A program made the translations under genes and the position numbers. From Ruminococcus sp. (GTDB lineage Bacteria > Bacillota > Clostridia > Oscillospirales > Ruminococcaceae): a DNA stretch of 64,000 nt. The stretch is from NCBI GenBank assembly GCA_017460665.1, contig JAFUAO010000059.1, forward strand, positions 1 to 64,000, in the 5' to 3' direction. Shown piece after piece: positions 52,401 to 60,377 of the stretch; positions within the stretch are counted from its first letter, which is position 1; each line of letters starts with the position of its first letter. The notes below the pieces were generated by a model. That model had not been told where the DNA came from and searched no databases. It worked only from the letters and a program-made list of their open reading frames with translations.

Positions 52401-54736
52401 AGGTAGTCTGTTCCGGAAATAGGCGTGTCAAGGAGAGGTTCGCCGTCGCTGTGGAAGACTGACCAGTTGGCCGTATTTTTCAGAGCGACCTTCTTCTCCT
52501 TATCAGTCTGATCAAGGATCGGAACGACGATGTTCTTCACTGTGTCAGAGGGCTTGAGGGTCACGCTGGGAGTGGTATCAAGGCTGATGTAGAAGTAGGT
52601 GTTGGTGGTCTTTAGCTGATAGCCGGTGATATCGGCCGTTCTGTTGAAAACAGCCTTTTCGCCGTCGAAGGACTGGACCAGTGACGGCTCGATGATCACT
52701 GAGCTGCCGGAGGCTATGTCGTACCTTGCAGCAAGAACAGGCTCGGAGTATTTGCTGGGGAAGACGTACAGCTCCAGCTGGTTCTCCGCCGGGTCCTCTG
52801 AGAGGCCCTCGTTGGGGAGGCCCTCGCTGAACTCCATGTTCTCAGGATCGTAGGAGGCTGCCCTTACGGTGTACTTGTACTCGAAGCTGTCGATCCGATA
52901 GTCGCCCTCGTCTAAGGTAACAGGCTCAGAGAGCGAGCTGTCGCCGAAAACGAAGGTGTTGTCGGTAAAGACGTAATCCACAGGCCGCTGGCCGTAGTAA
53001 TTATCGGCGATGTCCTGAGCTGCGATGCGCTGCATATTCAGCAGGCTCAGCTCGTCATAGCCGGAAACATCTATCTCGGAGGAGCTTATCTCCTCGGTGA
53101 GCTGGTCGTCGGTGTAGAGGGTCAGTGTGCAGGTGCCGTTCTCTGTATCGAAGGTGTACTTTCTGGAGCCGGCAGTGATCACTGCGATACCGTCCTCGCC
53201 GATAGCCGAGGGCACGATCATGGCTGTGATCTCGTCGTTGAGGGAGGCGATAGTCTTGCCGTAGGCGTGGGCCATTACCTGAGTCAGGTACTTGAGCCCT
53301 GAGACCTCCTTGTCGTCTTTGAGCTTTGCCAGCTCATAGCTGGAAACGCTGCTCTTGCCGGTGACCTTGTTGGCGCCGTTGTTGTAGAGGCCGTACTTAT
53401 CTGCGGAGTAGCTCTCCTCCACGGGGTACCACACCGGATCCTTGACCTCCACCTTGAAGGAGGCTGTGGAGTCCTTGGAGGTGGCCGCATCCTGACCGTC
53501 CTCAGGCGTCAAAGTCACCTCTGCGTGGTTATTTGCTTTGTAGGTGGCGTTCTTGGGAGCGTTCCTCAGGTCAGCGATGCCCTCGCTGTCGTCAGTGGCG
53601 TTGTATGGGTATCTCGTCAGGACGTAGTCTACTCTCGTACCCGAGGCGGTGAGCCCGGAGAGAGTGTTTGTGATCTTGCCGCCCATTTTAGCGGCAACGA
53701 ACTCGCCCTTGACGGTGTGCTCGTTATTTTCGGCATCGAAGCCGGTAATGTCTGAAACTGCATCTGAAAGTTTCAGGGCGTACTTCTGGGTCGCATTGGG
53801 GATCACCGAGGTCACGGTCCAGATCGTGTACCGATAGTTCGTATCAAGATCGGACAGGCCGAATTTCTGCTCGGCCTCATCAGCAGTGATCAGCGTAGAC
53901 CCTGCCTTTTTCACAGTTGACTCTATTTTAGCGCTGGTGTCTATGTGGACCGGGATCTCTCGTGACTCCTTTGTCAGGGTCATGAGCTCGTCGGGATCGT
54001 CCTCCTTCCAGGAGTTGACAGTGACGCTGGCCTGACAGGGATCCGAAGGAGCCAGGTCCTCGTATTCCCAGGTGTTCATGTTCATTCGGTAAGCGATAGG
54101 GAACTCATAAACGACACCGGCAGAAACTGGATTTAGGTTATAGATGACGTAGGCGTCATCGGAGGGATCGTCGGGGTCGCCCTCATCGAGCTCGTAAACG
54201 AATTCACGGTTGGTGATGTATTCCTTCTTAGTCACCACCTCGCCGTCCTCGCCGATAACGGGGTCGCCGTTCTCGTCGGTGACAGGCACCTCACGGTACT
54301 CGATAAGGTCGATGTTAGGAACAGGCATCTCCAGCTCGTCGGGGTATTCTCCGTTAACAGGGATGCCGGCCTGAGACTGTCCCTTTAGCTTCAGGATATG
54401 TGCCGGGATACGGATCTTGATAAATTCGCTGTTCGTGGTCCCTTGTCCGGAGACCGAGAACTTGATGTTGTAAACGAACTTATGCCCGTCGTTGGAGCTC
54501 TCAGGCTGCCAAACATAAGCATTGCTGAGAGATGTGACGCCGCTGTCGGAGGGATCCTCGGGCACATACTGTGAGTAGAAGTCCGCACCCTGACGCAGAC
54601 TGATGTCAAAAACGTTTATCGTATGTGCAGCGCCGTCGTCGGCTGCGGTAACTGGTAGCAAGGACAATGTACTGCCTGCAAGCATGGCCAGTGCAGCAGC
54701 GCCGCTGACGATACGTCTTTTCAGTTTTTCGAGCAT
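46433..54736 (-). CDS. Giant multidomain surface adhesin
   Basis: About 2767 residues, the largest gene here. A signal peptide (to about residue 33) leads into a long adhesin-like region. Three SpaA/prealbumin-type repeats start near residues 1260 (FIKADSKTKKPIQGAKFSL), 1360 and 1470. A DUF285 block of MF-rich, LRR-like repeats (NVTNMDGMFYGCNQLTTLDL) spans about 1700-1930. Further Cna-B-like domains start near 2155, 2277, 2442 (VTKEWYDTNGD) and 2590. The C-terminus has IPVG, a hydrophobic helix and RRKRKEEEV, like a wall anchor without a clear LPxTG. The ATG at 54736 has an AAAGGAG site. The repeat domains suggest a pilus-like or matrix-binding stalk. Confidence 0.87.
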   Translation of the reverse strand: MLEKLKRRIVSGAAALAMLAGSTLSLLPVTAADDGAAHTINVFDISLRQGADFYSQYVPEDPSDSGVTSLSNAYVWQPESSNDGHKFVYNIKFSVSGQGTTNSEFIKIRIPAHILKLKGQSQAGIPVNGEYPDELEMPVPNIDLIEYREVPVTDENGDPVIGEDGEVVTKKEYITNREFVYELDEGDPDDPSDDAYVIYNLNPVSAGVVYEFPIAYRMNMNTWEYEDLAPSDPCQASVTVNSWKEDDPDELMTLTKESREIPVHIDTSAKIESTVKKAGSTLITADEAEQKFGLSDLDTNYRYTIWTVTSVIPNATQKYALKLSDAVSDITGFDAENNEHTVKGEFVAAKMGGKITNTLSGLTASGTRVDYVLTRYPYNATDDSEGIADLRNAPKNATYKANNHAEVTLTPEDGQDAATSKDSTASFKVEVKDPVWYPVEESYSADKYGLYNNGANKVTGKSSVSSYELAKLKDDKEVSGLKYLTQVMAHAYGKTIASLNDEITAMIVPSAIGEDGIAVITAGSRKYTFDTENGTCTLTLYTDDQLTEEISSSEIDVSGYDELSLLNMQRIAAQDIADNYYGQRPVDYVFTDNTFVFGDSSLSEPVTLDEGDYRIDSFEYKYTVRAASYDPENMEFSEGLPNEGLSEDPAENQLELYVFPSKYSEPVLAARYDIASGSSVIIEPSLVQSFDGEKAVFNRTADITGYQLKTTNTYFYISLDTTPSVTLKPSDTVKNIVVPILDQTDKEKKVALKNTANWSVFHSDGEPLLDTPISGTDYLADIVRSSNISKKALGEKTIVKGQDGNTYKSRNDTLNDRYELVWQSRIYETANGVEVNGTIQNNIPVPQRSGIFYDLLPAHSDIIEGSVNVYVDGPANVNQTTKSLPPSSFEVLDRIDNYNGSGRKLLVIKINEPCSVSYAVTYATIHAHEDIQDYGSYALNTVAYQTGNSDIGNGYPDDGGNHAVSMSNYIKDLDPDNNGAKRFIYAESTEDILALFPTSSGIYKKVSTKSDPTYRKSGVVYNGSTYTYNIRMQNDSATKARDIAILDSIENFRTVDGETYNAGLKTDRDWHGTLVSIDLSGIENKLAEYSKTHSNTSTDDLKLILYVGDDPDTDIVDLEGDDYSDNIARKELLKQILRGNTTGPAAKWHVVDDWRDLSGVDLENVTAFMVYTGEHFVLGKGDSMSFSVKMTAPETLPDDRTADPENGLFLSPAITYNNVYRSFTSIPEDAADDTLDRAEYYYTHYDYTQLTLNTVGDLRFIKADSKTKKPIQGAKFSLTGISDYGTSYNETMISDSNGVVLRKSLERGTYDLVEIESDSDHLMDTTTRTVTVDMNGNVSIDPILYSDAGEPSVYNDPRYHADLKFRKTDSLSGAAISGAVFTLSGTSIYNNQPEVKEVVSESNGMVVFPDLEKGDYTLTETIPGDGYLPPVVNTYSVTSVGDDPLIFRISGENCVNVGTEYQIRNVPAAEMPLQKVDSITKDILSDAKFTLTAGNDLDATLQNLTKKVSGTGWEKVDGSWVQVIDNSNTPNNSYLFKYLPEGSYTLTEDRAPNGYAEKTKNYEINVVKSSDGKALLIQLPDDMKYIKLEGGDFTETDQENAAYYRLLNDETYEDGKTVIKSWVGGVDSSFPSMHLSTEKPEAGSVKVTIGTDFKTLISNNKANMTGLVKETTLPEGKTLMVDRTGDAADETGSFYAWWDSTDKKIHWYSDADIIYMPRDCESLFSGLNNNEINIDLSDFDFSKVTTMQAMFSSVQGNSVYGKHTNVTKIKTITFPSDIDTSNVTNMDGMFYGCNQLTTLDLTGFDTANVTSMQAMFRSCSKLEEIKLDSTKFTDDSLTTVYRMFDECSALKQIDFRGFKGEKLENAQSWFAQCKHLEYIDLSNFNGGSKITILNWTFQNLGSQNANGCAIFSNKWELKNVTGTTDTLSGTKLNLYGKTYTPDTYNIANFDIATEAETGGTTSLSGDNKANRYFNDPNGAYYTTFFDETYRNINNTVTQPTPTPVDVTFGDYTNFEKDGSATQVKNTTATADDVGKTSFTFEYVTKETPVPTSGTEPFEVDEIIYLTVSQIIEEDGAYYTVSQNYTYNDTVKAKWTQVSGTAPTQWYCQMNVMNADEEFFAWETPVAGYISTADENTPVKTVGRSDKPVITNAKEGTPIGELVLEKKFSGDVPEKFDPDVFWFKVTMKTPGGEPYTMEPFDENGAAYFPIRPYLKDDDIVRISGIPSGCTYVVEEIVDTTDPNHPMAVGYTKITSGNITGTIPDGDSVTAQIENRMDTTDLTLKKEVELWKKTDKDGDFTKVTDTTDPDYTEWAGEDFTFTVTFDDLAVGQPYDYYIDGTRYTDLKGSKSSQQTVKTLTIKGGQTVVFKDLPVGTVYTVSEGALPEDTEEISYEVKNQTTGGNPTVLTTGSSTRETTLGTDPDTVTFTNIKNIDETLLDETVEMPVTKEWYDTNGDRVLWTFDDSGNVISPADYYPSFLKVYIGRAMKMGDGEGAVYLDMEPGFDSYSLKANEDWSYTFTDLPKYGEVTFDGVTTRYPYVYFVTEVVPIGFCNINEPDDFTTIEDVDYIASLSTDEDMSITLKNQNVSSYDLSISKIVTGNMGNKMRDFDFEVTFTTPSGAPLIGTGLLVRFTDENDPTYLRNRTYTIDSGKISISLKHGQKCTFLTVPDNTRYTIRELNDSYTVKSGTFASGLASEQDLSSLTGGSEYGFDHTLTLTGDTNYLFVNDMSGEIPVGISLSLVAPLFMFVPFGTILFIGLRRKRKEEEV
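48690..50330 (-). other. AT-rich block inside the adhesin gene (third SpaA repeat and DUF285 region)
   Basis: Base composition drops clearly against both flanks, most from about 48780 to 49680, with many A/T runs and rare-looking codons. It encodes the DUF285 repeats and adjoining segments. The frame is continuous. This pattern suggests a domain cassette gained by recombination; it is read by eye, not calculated. Confidence 0.6.
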
Positions 54737-54800
54737 TGCGTCATCTCCTTTCTCAGCGTGATGATAGGGCAAAGATCCATTTCGCCTTATACTTATTTAT

Positions 54801-54829
54801 ATTATAGCACATCAGGAGCAGATCTGCAA
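54801..54829 (-). promoter_or_regulatory. Promoter of the giant adhesin gene
   Basis: On the minus strand TTGCAG (54824-54829) and TATAAT (54801-54806) are 17 bases apart, with TGC before the -10. Confidence 0.75.
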
Positions 54830-54857
54830 GAAAAATTTTATCTTTTCGACGATTTTC

Positions 54858-54891
54858 ACAAAAAAAGCCGGACAGTTTTGAACTGCCCGGC
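54858..54891 (-). terminator. Terminator of the amidohydrolase-channel operon
   Basis: On the minus strand GCCGGGCAGTT pairs with AACTGTCCGGC (one mismatch), followed by a run of T. Confidence 0.83.
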
Positions 54892-54906
54892 GAAAAACGG
54901 CTCCAT

Positions 54907-55875
54907 TCAGCCTTTTACGACCTTGTAAGAATGTACGACAAGTATGTCTCCGGCCTGTATGACCACGTTATCGGCGGCGATGACGCTCAGTCCGCTGCGG
55001 AATATCAGGTAGATCCTCGTGTCGTACTCGTTCTGGATCTCGTCAACGGTCATGCCGATGAGCTCGCTGTCGGCCTCGACACGGATCTCGCCGATCTCCT
55101 CGATGTCATGGAGGACCGAGTCGGAATGTGACTTTTTGGAATACTGCTCCACGAAGCCGGCGCTGATGATACCGGTGGGGATAGCAACTGCCCCGACTCC
55201 CAGGAAGGCTATGAAAATGGCCATGATCCGGCCGATAGCGGTGACCGGATAGATGTCACCGTAGCCCACGGTCAGCAGGGTAGACATACTCCACCAAAGC
55301 CCGGAGAATGCGTTTTTGAACACTCCCGGCTGAGCCTCATGCTCGGCGCTGTACATACCGATCGACGAGGCGAACATCAGGATCAGAATGATGAAGAGCG
55401 ACGAGAAGATCTGGTTGCGCTTCTCATAGAGCACCGTGGTTATGACGCTGAAGGAGTCGTACTGGGCGTTGATCCTGAATAGGTGGAAGATCCTGACCAC
55501 TCTCAGCATACGGAAGGCGATAAAGCCCGATAAATAGAAGAATGGCAGTATCGTCAGCAGGTCCACTACTCCGTCAAAGGACCGCAGGAACCTGAGCACG
55601 GCCCGTTTCTTGGAGAGCTTAGGATACAGCAGGTCGCTGGTCCAGATCCTCAGGGCGTACTCCACGCAGAATATGAGCACGGTAACAGCCTCGATCACCT
55701 CGAAGGCCCCGTAAAGAGGCCTGAGCCCGTCGAAGGTCTCGCAGAACATAGCGGTGATGTTCAGCAGTATGACGGCGGTTATGCCCCAGTCGAATAGCTG
55801 GCTGGGCAGATCTCCCTTATTTCCGATCTGTATGATCTCAAAGACTCTTCTTTTCAGCCCTTTCCGGTCCTTCAT
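54907..55875 (-). CDS. Voltage-gated-type potassium channel with TrkA-C domain
   Basis: A 322-residue six-helix ion channel. Helices S1-S4 occupy about residues 28-150; the S4-like FRMLRVVRIFHLFRI carries spaced arginines. The pore loop holds the K+ selectivity filter LLTVGYGD near residue 200. A soluble RCK/TrkA-C-like domain forms the C-terminus (ELIGMTVDEIQNEYDTRIYLI). It could set membrane potential or K+ balance. Its start overlaps the amidohydrolase stop by 4 bases. Confidence 0.92.
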   Translation of the reverse strand: MKDRKGLKRRVFEIIQIGNKGDLPSQLFDWGITAVILLNITAMFCETFDGLRPLYGAFEVIEAVTVLIFCVEYALRIWTSDLLYPKLSKKRAVLRFLRSFDGVVDLLTILPFFYLSGFIAFRMLRVVRIFHLFRINAQYDSFSVITTVLYEKRNQIFSSLFIILILMFASSIGMYSAEHEAQPGVFKNAFSGLWWSMSTLLTVGYGDIYPVTAIGRIMAIFIAFLGVGAVAIPTGIISAGFVEQYSKKSHSDSVLHDIEEIGEIRVEADSELIGMTVDEIQNEYDTRIYLIFRSGLSVIAADNVVIQAGDILVVHSYKVVKG

Positions 55876-56684
55876 CTCAGTTCAAGGAAGTCGCAGAAGT
55901 TCTCGGCGAGGATCCTTCTGTTCTCCTCCTCTGTGAAGCCCAGCGCAAGGAAGCGCTCGATCTCCTCCTCATGGCTCCACATAGGGAAATCCGAGCCGAA
56001 GAAGCAGTTCTCCACGCCGTATTTTCTGACCATGTGAGCGGCCATTTCCGGGCTGATGAAGGCCAGCGAGCTGCTGACGTCGAAGCGAACGTTCTCCCTT
56101 CCCGGCAGGCACTGCTGAGCCTCGTCCCAGCGCTGATAGCCGCCCAGGTGGGCCGCCAGCAGCTTGAGCTTGGGGAAATTATCGTTGATCGCAGCGATCC
56201 TCCTTGGGGCGGAGAAGTCGTACCTGTGGTCGCCGCAGTGTATCAGCAGGGGCAGCTCCCCCTCGATACGCTCGTAGATCCTAAAGGCCTCCGGAGAGTC
56301 TGCGTTGAATTTCTGGAAATCCGGGTGGAGCTTCATGCCCTTTAGGCCAAGCTCCTTGATCTGAGCGATGTCAGCGTCCAGATCCTCCGAGTCAGGGTGA
56401 GTGGTGCCGAAGCCGATAAATTCTGGGTGCTCAGCGCACTCCTTGGCGATGAAGCTGTTGATCGAGGCGGTCTGTCTGGGGCTGGTGGCAGTAGAGCAGA
56501 CCAGATACTTTTTCACGCCGATCTTGCTGCCGCTCTCGATGAGCTTGCTGCTCATACCTGTGCTGTTCATGGGCAGATCGTAGAAGTGCCCGATGTTGAC
56601 GGTGGCGTTCTCGGCGATCTTTTCGGGGAATATATGTGCATGAGCGTCGATGATGTCATATTTTCTGTATTTTTCTGGGACCAT
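55872..56684 (-). CDS. Amidohydrolase-family metal-dependent hydrolase
   Basis: A 270-residue TIM-barrel hydrolase or decarboxylase of the amidohydrolase-2 type. The metal site HxH is DAHAHIFPE near residue 15, further ligands are in MKLHPDF, LLIHCGDHRYD and LLAAHLGGY, and the final aspartate is in FGSDFPMW. Substrate is unknown. It has its own promoter directly after nspC and is translationally coupled to the K+ channel gene, an unusual pairing. Confidence 0.87.
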   Translation of the reverse strand: MVPEKYRKYDIIDAHAHIFPEKIAENATVNIGHFYDLPMNSTGMSSKLIESGSKIGVKKYLVCSTATSPRQTASINSFIAKECAEHPEFIGFGTTHPDSEDLDADIAQIKELGLKGMKLHPDFQKFNADSPEAFRIYERIEGELPLLIHCGDHRYDFSAPRRIAAINDNFPKLKLLAAHLGGYQRWDEAQQCLPGRENVRFDVSSSLAFISPEMAAHMVRKYGVENCFFGSDFPMWSHEEEIERFLALGFTEEENRRILAENFCDFLELR

Positions 56685-56714
56685 GAGAATTACTCCTTTT
56701 TAGTTACTGCAAAC

Positions 56715-56743
56715 ATTATAACTCTTCTTTCGCCATTTGTCAA
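56715..56743 (-). promoter_or_regulatory. Promoter of the amidohydrolase-channel operon
   Basis: On the minus strand TTGACA (56738-56743) and TATAAT (56715-56720) are 17 bases apart, immediately after the nspC stop codon. Confidence 0.78.
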
Positions 56744-56744
56744 A

Positions 56745-57881
56745 TCAAAGTCTGCTGCGGAAGTCCTCATAGCCGAAGCTCCTGAGGGTCTCGAAGGAGC
56801 CGTCAGTTCTTCTCAGCAGGATATCCGGCAGAGGCATACCGTTGAAGGTGTTGTTCTTGACCATGGAATAAATGGCCATATCGCCGAAAACAAGGCGTTT
56901 TCCGGGAGCAAGGGGCTCGTCGAAGGAGTACTCCCCGATGAAGTCTCCCGCAAGGCAGGTCTGGCTGCCGAGGCGGTATGTGAACTCCTTCTCTCCGGGG
57001 AGCCCTGACCCGAAAAGCGGCGGACGGTAGGGCATTTCCAGCACGTCGGGCATATGGCAGGCAGCAGAGGTGTCCAGTATCGCCGTCGGCAGGTCGCACC
57101 GGATCACGTCCAGCACCTCGGTCACAAGGTATCCTGCGTTCAAGGCAACGGCCTCGCCGGGCTCCAGATAGACCGTCAGTCCGTACTTTTCCTGCAACCG
57201 CCTGATGCACTTCTCCAGCCTGGGGATGTCGTAGTCCTCACGGGTGATGTGGTGGCCGCCGCCAAGGTTTATCCACTGCATTTTTGCCAGTACATCGCCG
57301 AATTTTTCCTCCACGGCATCCAGTGTCCGCTCAAGATCGTCGGAGTTCTGCTCGCAGAGGGTGTGGAAGTGGAGCCCGGAGACTCCCTCAAGCTCCTCCC
57401 GGCGAAAGTCCGCCTCACGGATCCCCAGCCTTGACTTAGGGGAGCATGGATCATAGATCTCATGGCCCTCCTGCGTTGACAGCTCCGGATCGATACGCAG
57501 CCCGATGCTCCGGCCGGCAGCAAGGGTCCTATCCCGAAATCTCCTTAGCTGAGAGAATGAATTGAAAATGACGTGACCGCAGTATGACAGGATCTCATCG
57601 AACTCGCTGTCCCGGTAAGCCGCCGAGAAAACGTGGTTCTCCTTTCCCATCTCCTCGGCCCCCAGCCTTGCCTCGAAGAGGCCGCTGCACGCCGTTCCGC
57701 TGAGAAAGCTGCCGATCAGGGGATAAAGGTGATAGCAGGAGAAGGCCTTCTGCGCCAGAAGGATCTTAGCGCCGGTCCTGTCCTGTACGCCCTTCAAAAC
57801 GGTCAAATTGCCGATCAGCTTCTCCTCGTCGATGATATAGCAGGGGGTCTTGATCTTAGTAGTATCAAACAATTTCAGCAC
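56745..57881 (-). CDS. nspC: Carboxynorspermidine/carboxyspermidine decarboxylase
   Basis: PLP enzyme that decarboxylates carboxyspermidine (or carboxynorspermidine) in the last step of this polyamine route. The 378 residues match the alanine-racemase-fold family: TPCYIIDEEKL and the PLP lysine in ILLAQKAFSCYHLYPL, LHFHTLCEQN, GGGHHITREDYD, EPGEAVALNAGYLV, and FGDMAIYSMVKNNTFNG. It is separated from its partner dehydrogenase gene by a GGDEF gene read the other way. AAAGAGGTG site upstream. Confidence 0.95.
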   Translation of the reverse strand: MLKLFDTTKIKTPCYIIDEEKLIGNLTVLKGVQDRTGAKILLAQKAFSCYHLYPLIGSFLSGTACSGLFEARLGAEEMGKENHVFSAAYRDSEFDEILSYCGHVIFNSFSQLRRFRDRTLAAGRSIGLRIDPELSTQEGHEIYDPCSPKSRLGIREADFRREELEGVSGLHFHTLCEQNSDDLERTLDAVEEKFGDVLAKMQWINLGGGHHITREDYDIPRLEKCIRRLQEKYGLTVYLEPGEAVALNAGYLVTEVLDVIRCDLPTAILDTSAACHMPDVLEMPYRPPLFGSGLPGEKEFTYRLGSQTCLAGDFIGEYSFDEPLAPGKRLVFGDMAIYSMVKNNTFNGMPLPDILLRRTDGSFETLRSFGYEDFRSRL

Positions 57882-57922
57882 CTCTTTGCGTAAAAATTAT
57901 TATAAATTTACAAAATAAATCA

Positions 57923-57951
57923 TTGAAAATGATCTGTGAACGTGGTAAAAT
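57923..57951 (+). promoter_or_regulatory. Promoter of the GGDEF gene, overlapping a possible divergent nspC promoter
   Basis: TTGAAA (57923-57928) and TAAAAT (57946-57951) are 17 bases apart, with TGG before the -10. On the minus strand TTCAAT (57922-57927) and TATAAT (57899-57904), also 17 apart, could drive nspC, so the -35 regions overlap. Confidence 0.65.
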
Positions 57952-57987
57952 TATCTTGAATAAAAGTATACTCGACCGGAGGCCTTT

Positions 57988-59115
57988 ATGAATCTTCAGT
58001 CTATTATCGTGACCAACGGTGTCGGCTGCGTGATCCTTGTGATCTTGATGATATGCAGCCATATGGTCAGGCTGCGCCGGCAGGGTAGCGACAAGCTCTT
58101 TACCCTGATGATAGTGCTTACAGCGAGCGCCTGTATCGTTGAGCCGCTCACATTTTTCATCGACGGAAGGGACTTCATGTTTTCCCGTATCCTGTCGATC
58201 CTGTGCAACAGCTATCTCTACGTCATGAACGTGATCGTTTCCTATCTTTGGCTGGTATATGTGGACCTTAAGATGTTCCAGAACAACCGCAGGATCCGCA
58301 CTCATTACGTCAAGTACGCGATCCCGGGCTTTATCGCCCTGCTCCTTGTCTTGCTGAACCTGAGATACGATTTTCTCTTCTACATCGACGACGATAACTG
58401 CTATAAGCGCCAGCCCTTGGGCTACGCCTTTATCGCTGTAACTGTCCTCTACCTGATCGCCAGCTTAGTGGTCCGCCGTATCTACTACAGGAAGAGCGGA
58501 CGGAACCGTTTCTTCCCCATATATATGTTCATAGCGCCCATATTCATCGGAGCTCTCGCTCAGAGCCTTTCCTACGGAGTTTCCCTTGCCTGGTGCTCAG
58601 TGTCACTGGGACTTGTGGGTCTTTACATGAGCCTGCAAAACGAGCTCTCCTACAGCGATCCCCTGACAAAGCTGTACAACCGCAATTATCTGGGACATAT
58701 CATGGGCGAGATCGTCCGCAAGCGCACAGGCTCCGGCGGAGTTATGATCGATCTGGACTATTTCAAGTCCATAAACGACAATTACGGCCACACTATCGGA
58801 GACCAGGCTCTGGTGGACGCAGCTCAGCTCATCAAGAGCACCGTCCCCACTGATGCACTGACAGTCAGATACGCCGGGGACGAGTTCATCGTTGTGGTCT
58901 ACAGCGACGACGAGCGCCTTGTCAGAGAGATGATCGACCGCCTGAGGTCGGCTCTCATCGATTTCAACGCCACCAGCCGGCGGCAGTACAAGCTGAGCTT
59001 CTCCATAGGGTATGCGATGTACGCTCCCGGAATGGACCCAGATCAGTTCCTGCACAAAATGGATACGGCGATGTATGAGGAAAAGCGCCTCAAGCACAGC
59101 CGTGACATAAACTGA
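57988..59115 (+). CDS. Membrane-bound diguanylate cyclase (GGDEF)
   Basis: A 375-residue protein with about seven N-terminal membrane helices (residues 1-210, possibly a 7TM sensor) and a C-terminal GGDEF domain that makes cyclic di-GMP. The metal region MIDLDYFKSINDNYGH lies near residue 252 and the signature reads YAGDEF near 297, with Ala for the first Gly, which is compatible with activity. No RxxD inhibitory site is obvious. It lies between the two genes of the carboxynorspermidine route on the opposite strand. Confidence 0.92.
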   Translation: MNLQSIIVTNGVGCVILVILMICSHMVRLRRQGSDKLFTLMIVLTASACIVEPLTFFIDGRDFMFSRILSILCNSYLYVMNVIVSYLWLVYVDLKMFQNNRRIRTHYVKYAIPGFIALLLVLLNLRYDFLFYIDDDNCYKRQPLGYAFIAVTVLYLIASLVVRRIYYRKSGRNRFFPIYMFIAPIFIGALAQSLSYGVSLAWCSVSLGLVGLYMSLQNELSYSDPLTKLYNRNYLGHIMGEIVRKRTGSGGVMIDLDYFKSINDNYGHTIGDQALVDAAQLIKSTVPTDALTVRYAGDEFIVVVYSDDERLVREMIDRLRSALIDFNATSRRQYKLSFSIGYAMYAPGMDPDQFLHKMDTAMYEEKRLKHSRDIN

Positions 59116-59123
59116 ATACAGCA

Positions 59124-59148
59124 GGGCGGCCAGCCGGCCGCCCTTTTT
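59124..59148 (+). terminator. Terminator of the GGDEF gene
   Basis: GGGCGGCC pairs with GGCCGCCC around AGCC, followed by TTTTT. Confidence 0.85.
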
Positions 59149-59150
59149 CA

Positions 59151-60353
59151 TTAGTCCACCAGTACCGGGTCGAAGTCCTCCTCCCAAGGCAGGCCCCACT
59201 TGTTGAGAGCCTCCATGAAGGGATCGGGATCGAACTCCTCGATGTTGTAAACGCCGGGCTTTTTCCATGTTCCGGTCATGATCATCATTGCTCCGATCAT
59301 AGCGGGAACGCCGGTGGTGTAGGAGATAGCCTGAGAGCCCACCTCTCTGTAGCATTCCTGATGATCGCAGATATTGTACAGGTAGTAGTTCTTGTCCTTG
59401 CCGTCCTTTTTGCCCCGGAAGATACAGCCGATGTTGGTCTTGCCGACGGTCCTCGGACCAAGAGAGGCAGGGTCTGGGAGGACCGCCTTCAGGAACTGAA
59501 GGGGAACGATCTCTCTGCCCTCGTACATGATCGGCTCGATAGAGGTCATGCCCACGTTCTCAAGGCATTTAAGGTGGGTCAGATAGCTCTGGCCGAAGGT
59601 CATGAAGAAGCGGATACGCTTGATGCCCTTGATGTTCAGCGCAAGGGACTCCAGCTCCTCGTGGTGGAGCAGGTACATATCCTTCTCGCCCACTCCCTTG
59701 AAATCGTACACACGCTTTATCTCCATGGGCTCGGTCTCAACCCACTTGCCGTTCTCGATGTAGCTGCCCTTTGCGGAGACCTCACGGATATTGATCTCGG
59801 GGTTGAAATTAGTTGCGAAGGGATAGCCGTGGTCGCCGCCGTTGCAGTCGAGTATGTCGATGTAGTTGATCTCATCGAACTCGTGCTTCATGGCGTAAGC
59901 GGAGAAAACTCCCGTAACACCGGGATCGAAGCCGCTCCCCAGCAGGGCAGTTATACCGGCCTTCTCAAAGCGCTCACGGTAAGCCCACTGCCACTTGTAC
60001 TCGAATTTCGCAGTATCAAGAGGCTCATAGTTGGCAGTATCGACGTAGTGGGTCTTAGTGGCCAGACAAGCGTCCATGATCGTTAGGTCCTGATAGGGGA
60101 GAGCCAGGTTCAGCACCACATCAGGCTCATAGCTCTCGATCAGCCGGATCAGCTCGTCCACGTTGTCAGCGTTGACCTGAGCGGTCTCGATGACGGTCTT
60201 AGTGGTGGGCTGGAGCTTCTCCTTGAGGGCGTCGCACTTGGATTTTGTGCGGCTTGCGATCATGATCCCCTCAAAGACCTCGCTGTTCTGACAGCACTTG
60301 TGGATAGCAACGGAGGCGACTCCTCCGCAGCCGATGATCATACATTTTCCCAT
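59151..60353 (-). CDS. Carboxynorspermidine/carboxyspermidine dehydrogenase
   Basis: Reductively condenses aspartate semialdehyde with putrescine (or diaminopropane) to carboxyspermidine. The 400-residue saccharopine-dehydrogenase-fold protein begins MGKCMIIGCGGVASVAIHKC (Rossmann) and contains YVDTANYEP, LLGSGFDPGVTGVFSAYA and the DCNGGDHGYPFATNFNPEINIRE segment that marks this family and not saccharopine dehydrogenase. Together with NspC it gives an S-adenosylmethionine-independent route to spermidine. Confidence 0.93.
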   Translation of the reverse strand: MGKCMIIGCGGVASVAIHKCCQNSEVFEGIMIASRTKSKCDALKEKLQPTTKTVIETAQVNADNVDELIRLIESYEPDVVLNLALPYQDLTIMDACLATKTHYVDTANYEPLDTAKFEYKWQWAYRERFEKAGITALLGSGFDPGVTGVFSAYAMKHEFDEINYIDILDCNGGDHGYPFATNFNPEINIREVSAKGSYIENGKWVETEPMEIKRVYDFKGVGEKDMYLLHHEELESLALNIKGIKRIRFFMTFGQSYLTHLKCLENVGMTSIEPIMYEGREIVPLQFLKAVLPDPASLGPRTVGKTNIGCIFRGKKDGKDKNYYLYNICDHQECYREVGSQAISYTTGVPAMIGAMMIMTGTWKKPGVYNIEEFDPDPFMEALNKWGLPWEEDFDPVLVD

Positions 60354-60377
60354 TTTTATTTCCTCCTTGAAAAAATA

